Positions 22,994 through 28,214 of a DNA stretch of 28,214 nt are shown here, piece by piece. This DNA is from JBEKHI01 sp050012355. Lineage in GTDB: Bacteria; Actinomycetota; Actinomycetes; Streptosporangiales; Streptosporangiaceae. The translations under genes were made by a program, and so were the position numbers. The notes below the pieces were generated by a model that saw only the letters and a program-made list of their open reading frames with translations, was not told the DNA's origin and ran no database searches. Positions within the stretch are counted from its first letter, which is position 1. Each line of letters opens with the position of its first letter. The stretch covers positions 1-28,214 of the forward strand of contig JBEKHI010000079.1 in NCBI GenBank assembly GCA_050012355.1, in the 5' to 3' direction.

Positions 22994-23755
22994 GTGAGCC
23001 AGCGAGACGATCCAGGCTACCTACGCGACGTCCAGTACCGCACGGATGCCAACCTAGCGGCCCGCCAGTCGATCTATGCCTACCAGCGCCCGGCGATCGA
23101 CCTGCCCGCCCGGGTCCTCGACCTCGCGGACATCGGACCGGACTCGACGGTCATCGACGTCGGCTGCGGAAACGGCGCCTACCTGGCGGAACTGGCCCGC
23201 CGCGATCGCCGCAGCCGGTCACTGGGTGTCGACATGTCGATGGGGATGCTCGTGGCCGCTAGGTCCCGGGCACCGCTGGCCACGCTGCTGGCGGGCGACG
23301 CCGCCGCGGTGCCGCTGGCTGATGAAACCGTCGACCTGGCGATGGCCAATCACATGCTGTACCACGTTCCGGAACCGGAGGCGGCGATCGCGGAACTGCG
23401 CCGGATCACCCGACGGGGTGGCCGGGTCATCGTCACCCTCAACGGCGCGGACCACCTCCGCGAGCTGAACGCGATCGTCGCTGACGCGTACCTTGCGGCC
23501 GGCCTCAGCTCGCCTGCGCTTGAGCAGATCCGGCTCGATGACGCCGAGCCGATGCTCCGCCGGGTCTTCCCCTCGGTGACCAGGCACGAGTTCACCAGCA
23601 CCCTGTATGTCCCCGGCCCCGAGCCGGTCCTGGACTACGTCCGGAGCATGATCGCCGCGGATCGCGCCTTCGACCTTGCCGCCGCGGTCGTCGACCGGCT
23701 GCCGGACGACTTCACGATCACCACGAACACCGGGGTGCTGGTCGGCAATCGCTGA
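22994..23755 (+). CDS. Class I SAM-dependent methyltransferase
   Basis: A 253-residue Methyltransf_11-type enzyme. Motif I is VIDVGCGNGAYLAEL (about residues 54-68), followed by SLGVDMSMGML (SAM ribose site), LLAGDAAAVPLADETVDLAM, ANHMLYHVPEPEAAIAELRR and RGGRVIVTLNG. The N-terminal YLRDVQYRTDANLAARQSIY and a helical C-terminal part probably shape the acceptor site, which cannot be predicted. The GTG at 22994 fits the family and a -10 hexamer just upstream, implying leaderless translation. Longer in-frame readings upstream are antisense to DUF488. It ends near the second hairpin-repeat copy. Confidence 0.88.
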   Translation: MSQRDDPGYLRDVQYRTDANLAARQSIYAYQRPAIDLPARVLDLADIGPDSTVIDVGCGNGAYLAELARRDRRSRSLGVDMSMGMLVAARSRAPLATLLAGDAAAVPLADETVDLAMANHMLYHVPEPEAAIAELRRITRRGGRVIVTLNGADHLRELNAIVADAYLAAGLSSPALEQIRLDDAEPMLRRVFPSVTRHEFTSTLYVPGPEPVLDYVRSMIAADRAFDLAAAVVDRLPDDFTITTNTGVLVGNR

Positions 23756-23932
23756 TGCCGGAGCAACCAGCAAAGCCTGCCTCGTCCGGGGGACGGTCGC
23801 GGTGGCGTGAAAGTGGCGGGGGCTGCGGGCCCGGATCCGATGCCGCGCCCGCGGGCCACGGCGCACTGCTGATGGTCGTGGTGCTAATGGTTCAGGTGCT
23901 GCTGGTGTGATCTTCTGGCTGGTGCCCCGTTG

Positions 23933-23986
23933 CTGGTGAGTGCTGCACTACCCAGGCTCTTTTCTTGGTAGTGCAGCACCCACCAG
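23933..23986. repeat. Repeated hairpin element, copy 2 (near-perfect)
   Basis: Arms 23933-23952 and 23967-23986 pair at 19 of 20 positions around a 14-base T-rich loop; the core GTGCTGCACTACC is perfect. It lies in the convergent gap between the methyltransferase and the true end of the MFS gene, inside its read-through tail. The rest of 23756-24054 shows only another G+C-rich hairpin near 23820-23860. Confidence 0.85.
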
Positions 23987-24054
23987 GAACGCTCCGCTGC
24001 CGCACGCCGGCTGAGGGAGGAACTTCCCGGCCAGAGTGCGGGTAACGCCGCATC

Positions 24055-24098
24055 GACCGGGGACGGGAGGCGGGCCGACCGGGGACGGGAGGCGGCCC
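24055..24098. repeat. 22-bp tandem duplication at the MFS break
   Basis: Bases 24055-24076 and 24077-24098 match at about 20-21 of 22 positions (unit begins GACCGGGGACGGGAGG). The duplication begins exactly where MFS similarity ends. Confidence 0.85.
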
Positions 24099-25102
24099 GG
24101 CGGCGAGGATACCGAGGTCCCAGCATGAGGTCATCGCGCCGACCGCCGCTCCCCTGGCCGTCACGTCGACCCGGTCCAGCGTCATCCGGGTGACCGCCGG
24201 ATAGACGAGCCCGAGGCCCGCGCCGGTGACCGCTACCGACGCCAGCGCCGCGGGTTCCGATCCGGCCATCGCCAGGAGCGCCAGGCCAGCGGCCTCGACA
24301 ACCAGCACGCAGCGCACCACCGTGCGACCGCCGTAACGGTCGACGAGCGGGCTGCCGACCGCCCTGGTCAGCAGGAACACCGCGGAGAAGGCCGCGAGTC
24401 CCGTCGTCTGGCCCCCGATGTGCTCACGTTCGAGAAACAGCACCAGCAGCGCGGCCAGCGTCCCGTACCCGTAGGACGACATCCCGATGGTCAGGCCGGG
24501 CGTGCCCGCGCCCTTGGGCAGCAGGTCGCGCGGAGCCGGCATCGTGAAGCGGCCGGCCGGAAAGGCGGGCGCCCGGGTGGTCGCGATGAGCACCAGGCCC
24601 ACCAGCGGAAGACAGATGACCGCCAGCCAGACAACCGTCGATCCCCCAGCGGCCTGCAGGCCCGCGGCGAGCAGCGGCCCGCCGGAAAGGCCGCCCCACA
24701 TGGACAGCCCGAACCATCCGGCGACCCGGCCGCTCCGTTCCTGCGGTACGCCGGTGAGCACCCACGGCAGCAGTCCGGAGAACAGCGCCGCCTCACCGAG
24801 GCCCATCACTATCCGCGCCGCGATCAGCGCGCCGATGTCCGGCGCGAGCAGGTGCCCGGCCCCGGCCGCGGAGGCCAGCAGGCAACCGCATAGCCCGGTG
24901 GCCCGCGATCGGCCAGCGTCACCGGCCCGCCCGGCGAACGGTCGCCCGGCGGCGGTGCCCGCGTACGCGATACCCACGGCCACCGCGATGAGCAGCGTCC
25001 CCGCGTGGAACTTGGATGAGAGGTAACCGGGCAGTTCCTGCAGCGTGGCGCCCATAGCGAGGTACCCGCACAACACGGCGAGCCACAGCCTGGCGACCGG
25101 CG

Positions 25103-25131
25103 TTGACTGCCTCATGTCAAGACAGTACAGT
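25103..25131 (+). promoter_or_regulatory. Promoter of the TetR gene
   Basis: TTGACT (25103-25108), 17-base spacer, TACAGT (25126-25131). The -35 lies inside the first codons of the divergent MFS gene and the -10 inside the 22-bp palindrome. The predicted start near 25138 leaves a leader of about 28 bases with a GGAG. Confidence 0.65.
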
Positions 25132-25142
25132 ACTGTACTGTC
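25121..25142. promoter_or_regulatory. TetR operator: perfect 22-bp palindrome
   Basis: The half-site GACAGTACAGT is followed by its exact complement. It is centred 16 bases upstream of the MFS start and 35 bases upstream of the TetR start. It overlaps the -10 of the TetR promoter and the spacer and -10 of the MFS promoter, so one bound dimer pair would shut off both. Confidence 0.9.
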
Positions 25143-25165
25143 CGATTTGTCAAGCCGGAGCGGAT

Positions 25166-25741
25166 ATGACCAGCCTCACTGACTCGCAACTCGCTACCCG
25201 GGCGAAGATCCTGGACGCCGCCGCCGAGCTATTCTACGCACGCGGGGTGCACGCGGTCGGGGTGAACGAGATCGCCGCCCGGGCACGCGCGTCCAAGCTG
25301 AGCATGTATCGCTACTTCCCCGCCAAGCAGGACCTGGTGGAGGGCATGCTCGCGGCGCACAGCGACCGGATCCACGGGTGGCTGGAGCGCGAGACGGCTG
25401 AGGCCGCGCCCGGACCCGATCGGGTGCTTTCCGTCTTCGACCTGCTGATCCGCTGGTTCGCCGAGCCCGGTTACCACGGCTGCGCGGTGGTGAACACCGT
25501 GACCGATACCCGCGCCGATCCCGCGGTGGCCGCGATCGCGCGCCGCCACCTCGCCCGGTACCGGGGGCTACTTGAGGCTCGCGCCACCGAGGCGGGCGCC
25601 ACCGATCCCGCCGGTCTGGCCAGGCGGTTGCTGCTGCTCATCGAGGGCGCCAGCGTGGTGACGGCCATCGACTCCTCCCCCGAGGCGGGCGCCGACGCCC
25701 GGCTGGCCGCGGCCGATCTGCTCGCTCAGTCGCTTCATTGA
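25166..25741 (+). CDS. TetR/AcrR-family repressor of the adjacent MFS gene
   Basis: A 191-residue TetR repressor, complete. The HTH lies at about residues 8-55 (ATRAKILDAAAELFYARGVH, VNEIAARARASKLSMYRYFP, then AKQDLVEGML). The C-terminal ligand domain has LLIRWFAEPGYHGCAVVNTV and ARRLLLLIEGASVVTAI. The type is often found divergent from MFS exporters that it represses until a drug-like ligand binds. ATG 25166 has GGAG 5 bases before it. The perfect palindrome in the shared promoter region is its probable operator and implies autoregulation. The following DUF1707 gene overlaps or closely follows its stop, so read-through expression is likely. Confidence 0.93.
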   Translation: MTSLTDSQLATRAKILDAAAELFYARGVHAVGVNEIAARARASKLSMYRYFPAKQDLVEGMLAAHSDRIHGWLERETAEAAPGPDRVLSVFDLLIRWFAEPGYHGCAVVNTVTDTRADPAVAAIARRHLARYRGLLEARATEAGATDPAGLARRLLLLIEGASVVTAIDSSPEAGADARLAAADLLAQSLH

Positions 25742-25764
25742 CGGGAACGTGGTTTCATCAGACC

Positions 25765-26496
25765 GTGGCGAGCGAATCTGATGATGCGCTCAGAGTCTCG
25801 GACTCCGAGCGCGACCTGGTACTGAAATCCCTCGGCGAACATGCCGCGGCCGGACGGCTGACGCTGGACGAACTCGAGGAGCGGGCCGGGAAGACGCTCG
25901 CCGCCAAGACGCGAGGCGAGCTCGCGGCGATCACCACCGACCTTCCGGATACAGCCGGCGCGGAGGTACAACCGTCGCGAGTCAGGAAACCGGTCCGCTG
26001 GATGGTCGCGATCCTGGGCGGGTCGCACCGGCGGGGACGGTTCCGCGCGGCCGAGCAGCTCAACTCGCTCTCGATCCTGGGCGGCGACGAGATCGACCTG
26101 CGCGACGCGGAGATCGAAGGGGGCGAGCTGAACCTCACGATGATCTCGTTCCTGGGCGGCAGCAACATCTATGTTCCGGACAGCGTTGAGGTCGAGACCG
26201 GTGGTGTCTCGATCCTGGGCGGCTGCGATGACCATGGCTCGGCGCGACCTCGGCCGGGTGCTCCGCTGATCAGGATCCGCATGTTCAACCTGCTCGGCGG
26301 CGTGAACATCTACCGGCTGCCGCCGGAGGCGCGCGGCCTGCCGCTGGCGAAGGCGCGCAGGCTCACCAGTTCCCGCGGGCAGGTCGACATCGAGGAGCTC
26401 GTCGGGCGGCACGTGGACCGGGCCCAGCGGCACATCGAACGGCGCATGCAGCACGCGCAGCGCCGCATCGAGCGGCATCAGCGCCACTGGGATTGA
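25765..26496 (+). CDS. DUF1707 / LiaF-C-like protein
   Basis: A 243-residue protein. The N-terminal DUF1707 domain reads LRVSDSERDLVLKSLGEHAA followed by GRLTLDELEERAGKTLAAKT (about residues 9-55). The middle has five evenly spaced turns (VAILGGSH, LSILGGDE, ISFLGGSN, VSILGGCD, FNLLGGVN), a right-handed beta arrangement like the LiaF C-terminal (cell-wall-active antibiotic response) domain. Unlike many DUF1707 proteins it shows no transmembrane segment. The tail is Arg/His/Gln-rich and helical (HVDRAQRHIERRMQHAQRRI). GTG 25765 gives the usual short N-terminus. A TTG at 25738 overlapping the TetR stop as TTGA would allow coupling; neither has a good SD. An envelope-stress role is inference. 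Confidence 0.8.
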   Translation: MASESDDALRVSDSERDLVLKSLGEHAAAGRLTLDELEERAGKTLAAKTRGELAAITTDLPDTAGAEVQPSRVRKPVRWMVAILGGSHRRGRFRAAEQLNSLSILGGDEIDLRDAEIEGGELNLTMISFLGGSNIYVPDSVEVETGGVSILGGCDDHGSARPRPGAPLIRIRMFNLLGGVNIYRLPPEARGLPLAKARRLTSSRGQVDIEELVGRHVDRAQRHIERRMQHAQRRIERHQRHWD

Positions 26497-26506
26497 ACAT
26501 GTTCAA
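26493..26506. other. 14-bp palindrome over two convergent stop codons
   Basis: TTGAACATGTTCAA is a perfect palindrome. It contains the TGA of the DUF1707 gene (26494-26496) and, on the other strand, the TGA of the TetR remnant (26505-26503). It may simply result from two facing stops, or be a short protein-binding site. Confidence 0.5.
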
Positions 26507-26949
26507 AAAGCTCCGCCAGGCTGATCTGGCCAGACTGAGGCGAGTGTTCGCCGCGACCAGTCATCGGGTAGCTCAGGCGTGGCGATGTAGCGCGCATAGA
26601 ACGAGCCGAGGAGCATGTTGGTCAGGACGTCCGGGTCCGCCGATGACGGCAGCTCGCCAGCCCCGATGCCGTCCGTAAGCGCTTGGCGCAGCAAGGCACG
26701 GCGGGGTCCGGCCAGGCGGATACGGAAGATCTCCAACAGCTCGGGCTGGTGGCTCTCCTCAGCCAGCAGCGTCCCGAGGATCGCCATCGCGTCCTTCCTG
26801 AGCAGGTTGCGGTGAAAGTTCTCGAGGATCGCCAGCGCTTGCGCCCTCGGTGGTCCGGCCGGGGGCGTCAGGTCCGCGACCCGCAGCGATTTCACGACCG
26901 CCTCGGCGATGGCGGCTTTACCGCCGAACCTGCGCCGCACGCTGGGCAC
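26503..26949 (-). pseudogene. TetR-family regulator remnant, HTH missing
   Basis: The 148-residue frame begins with RRRFGGKAAIAEAVVKSLR, the last helix and the Y/F-x-x-F-x-x-K motif that normally ends a TetR DNA-binding domain. It continues through a complete ligand domain: ILENFHRNLLRKDAMAILGT, AEESHQPELLEIFRIRLAGP, GELPSSADPDVLTNMLLGSF. The first about 45 residues, which hold the recognition helix, are absent. Upstream the frame meets a stop at about 26983 with no HTH. The weak GTG at 26949 is probably not a real start. The break falls at about 26940, next to a forward-strand fragment. It cannot bind DNA as TetR proteins do, so it is scored as a pseudogene. Confidence 0.78.
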
Positions 26950-27112
26950 CGAAGTCCAGGCGATGACCGAGGCGACGAGCAGCTACCTGATCCCGGCCAT
27001 CTTTGAGTTGCCAGGCCTCCTCGGCTACTACGTCGATGCCTCCCCCGACGGCGAGAAGGCCGGGGTCAGCTTCAAGCCGATCGTCAACTACCCGGTCTCC
27101 TGGGTCGTCTGA
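26945..27112 (+). pseudogene. 3' fragment of a small forward-strand gene
   Basis: About 55 residues continue the forward frame to TGA at 27112: AMTEATSSYLIPAIFELPGL then LGYYVDASPDGEKAGVSF. The LPG-GYYV-DA pattern recalls the C-terminal strand region of small antibiotic-biosynthesis-monooxygenase-type (ferredoxin-like) proteins, but the match is weak. The start is missing: the frame upstream of about 26945 runs antisense through the TetR remnant. It probably is the target gene of the truncated TetR, cut by the same event. Confidence 0.45.
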
Positions 27113-27177
27113 GGGCGGAGCCGCGAACTGGGTATATTTCGCGCCCGATTTCTAAGCCCAGGCACTAGGCTTTTGTG

Positions 27178-28214
27178 GTGATCCTGGCTGATAGATACCA
27201 ACTCGCCCAGTCTGTCGGGCAGGGCGGCATGGGCTCAGTCTGGCGGGCGACCGATCTCGTGCTCGATCGCGAAGTCGCGATCAAGATGGTGTCCGACGAG
27301 GCATCCATGCGCCGGTTCCGGCGCGAGGCGGTCGTGCTCGCCCGGCTCACCCATCCGCAGGTAGCGCGGCTCTATGACTACTGCGAGAGCGGCGGCACCG
27401 CGTTCCTGGTGATGGAGTACCTGGCAGGCCCGTCGCTTGCCACCGTGCCACCACTGGCTCCCCCGCGGGCCGCGGAGGTCGTCGCGGAAACGGCCGAGGG
27501 GCTGCACGCGGTGCATCAGGCGGGCATCGTGCACCGGGACATCAAGCCAGCCAACATCATCATAACGACGCGGGGCGCTTGCCTCGTGGACTTCGGGCTC
27601 GCCACCGGGTCGGGCGATGACCGGGTCACCGAGACCGGCTCGATCGCCGGATCGGCGCCCTACCTGGCACCAGAACGCGCGGCCGGGTATCCGGCATCGG
27701 TCGCCTCCGACATCTACGCGCTCGGCATAGTGCTGTACGAGGTCCTGACCGGCCGGCCGCCGTTCGCGTCCGGCGACCCGATGCGGACGATCGACGCGCA
27801 CCTGCACGCGCCGGTGCCGCCGCTGCCATGGCAAGTGCCGGAACCGCTTGCCCTCGCCTGCCTGAGCGCACTATCAAAGGACCCCAGGCAGCGGCCCGCG
27901 TCGGCGCTGGAGTTCGCGCGTCAGTTGCGGTCCGCCGCGCCGGTCAGCCAGACGGCCGTATACAACCAGACCGCCGTATACACACCGGACGCGTTCGGCG
28001 CGGCCAGCGGCGGCAGTGCCGGCGCGTACAACCTTAAGTCGCGGCGGTGGCCACTGGCGGCTGCCGCGGCGGCGGGCGCGGCGATCGCCATAGTGGCGGT
28101 CGCGGTGCTCTACCATCCGGGAAGCAGTTCGGTTACGAGCGGTGCCACGACCCAGCACACGGCGGCCAAGGACAGCACCCCCGCGGTGCGCTCATCCCAG
28201 ACGGCGACCCCGGC
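27178..28214 (+). CDS. Ser/Thr protein kinase (Pkn type), C-terminus outside window
   Basis: At least 345 residues, open to the window edge. The Hanks kinase domain covers about residues 5-262: glycine loop VGQGGMGSVW, catalytic lysine K36 in VAIK, hinge LVMEYLAG, catalytic loop HRDIKPAN with D121, DFG D138, activation segment GSIAGSAPYLAPERA, DIYALGIVLYEVLTGRPPF and DPRQRPASA. A juxtamembrane linker repeats QTAVYNQTAVY, and one transmembrane helix follows (about 291-313, WPLAAAAAAGAAIAIVAVAV). The visible extracellular start is Ser/Thr-rich. It phosphorylates cytosolic targets in response to an external signal, which is unknown. The start is GTG 27178 (27175 possible), with TAGGCT at 27166-27171 and no SD, so probably leaderless. 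Confidence 0.9.
   Translation, partial: MILADRYQLAQSVGQGGMGSVWRATDLVLDREVAIKMVSDEASMRRFRREAVVLARLTHPQVARLYDYCESGGTAFLVMEYLAGPSLATVPPLAPPRAAEVVAETAEGLHAVHQAGIVHRDIKPANIIITTRGACLVDFGLATGSGDDRVTETGSIAGSAPYLAPERAAGYPASVASDIYALGIVLYEVLTGRPPFASGDPMRTIDAHLHAPVPPLPWQVPEPLALACLSALSKDPRQRPASALEFARQLRSAAPVSQTAVYNQTAVYTPDAFGAASGGSAGAYNLKSRRWPLAAAAAAGAAIAIVAVAVLYHPGSSSVTSGATTQHTAAKDSTPAVRSSQTATP

Larger units (their letters stand above)
23892..25115 (-). pseudogene. MFS transporter truncated after TM11, 3' end replaced
   Basis: The first 339 residues (to about base 24098) form a normal 12-TM-type MFS exporter: TM1 LWLAVLCGYLAMGATLQELP, motif A-like GRPFAGRAGDAGRS, TM4 IAARIVMGLGEAALFSG, TM5 WGGLSGGPLLAAGLQAAGG and TM10 GAGLGLVYPAVTRMTLDRV. 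In TM11 the family sequence ends at DLGILAAG. The remaining 68 residues (PPPVPGRPASRPRSMRR and on) are Pro/Arg-rich, non-membrane, and read through a tandem repeat and the hairpin element. TM12 is absent. The protein is probably non-functional. The ATG at 25115 lacks an SD; a TTGACA at 25153-25148 and TGTACT at 25129-25124 suggest a leaderless transcript. It is divergent from, and presumably regulated by, the TetR gene. Confidence 0.8.

Noticed and set aside
22498..23986. Transposon bounded by the repeated hairpin elements
   Set aside because: The interval holds intact, ordinary DUF488 and methyltransferase genes and no transposase. The repeats are in the same orientation and each is its own hairpin.
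26493..26506. LexA/SOS box
   Set aside because: Actinobacterial SOS boxes have GAAC and GTTC separated by four bases. Here only two bases separate them.
1..28214. CRISPR array, tRNA or rRNA genes, phage integration site
   Set aside because: No regularly spaced repeats, tRNA-like T-loop sequence, rRNA landmarks or integrase were seen on either strand by eye.

Overview
The window is high-G+C DNA with frequent GTG/TTG starts. Its gene content points to a filamentous or soil actinomycete: an F420-type LLM oxidoreductase, a deazaflavin-oxidoreductase (Ddn-like) remnant, a P450 with a [3Fe-4S] ferredoxin, a DUF222-HNH protein, a DUF1707 protein, an ECF sigma factor with a SnoaL-like tail, and secreted plant-polymer hydrolases. 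I cannot name the genus. No rRNA, tRNA, CRISPR array or complete insertion sequence was seen. It is a chromosomal patchwork of one- to three-gene units, many divergent or convergent, not one large operon.

Layout. 1-2027: a partial membrane protein, then three damaged genes: a TetR regulator without its HTH and a Ddn-like oxidoreductase without its N-terminus, joined head to head near base 982, and an alpha/beta hydrolase that has lost its nucleophile elbow in frame. 2033-3888: a P450-ferredoxin operon divergent from a VOC protein. 3936-7126: a small Cys/His-rich protein, a secreted SGNH hydrolase, a WD40 fragment, a lower-G+C two-helix membrane protein with an ankyrin-like tail, and a CoA-binding protein. 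7128-12522: a large polytopic membrane protein and a 1,234-residue secreted GH3 enzyme with tandem C-terminal modules. 12706-17509: an unknown protein, an LLM oxidoreductase, a DHA2-type MFS exporter divergent from an ECF sigma factor with a strong inverted repeat between them, and a GNAT acetyltransferase. 17510-22356: a GH54 arabinofuranosidase with a ricin-type lectin domain behind a promoter with two LacI-type palindromes, a DUF222-HNH protein, and a secreted ricin-type lectin behind a structured leader. 22563-28214: DUF488, a methyltransferase, an MFS gene broken at its 3' end and divergent from an intact TetR gene across a perfect 22-bp palindrome, a DUF1707 protein, a second head-to-head pair of truncated genes near 26945, and a Ser/Thr kinase running off the window.

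How the parts work together. The secreted GH3, GH54, SGNH and lectin proteins fit a saprophyte that degrades plant cell-wall arabinan or xylan. The GH54 promoter has the geometry of sugar-responsive LacI repression. The TetR/MFS pair is a classic autoregulated exporter switch, but its exporter has lost the last transmembrane region. The P450 and ferredoxin form a translationally coupled redox pair.

The most notable signals are: (a) repeated loss of internal or 5' gene segments, twice as head-to-head truncation of divergent TetR-target pairs; (b) a hairpin repeat present twice, each time between convergent genes; (c) the TetR palindrome and the paired LacI-like operators; (d) a structured leader ahead of the lectin gene. 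I did not find a convincing new multi-gene defence or biosynthetic system. The best candidate for unknown biology is the two-helix/ankyrin-like protein at 5705-6610.
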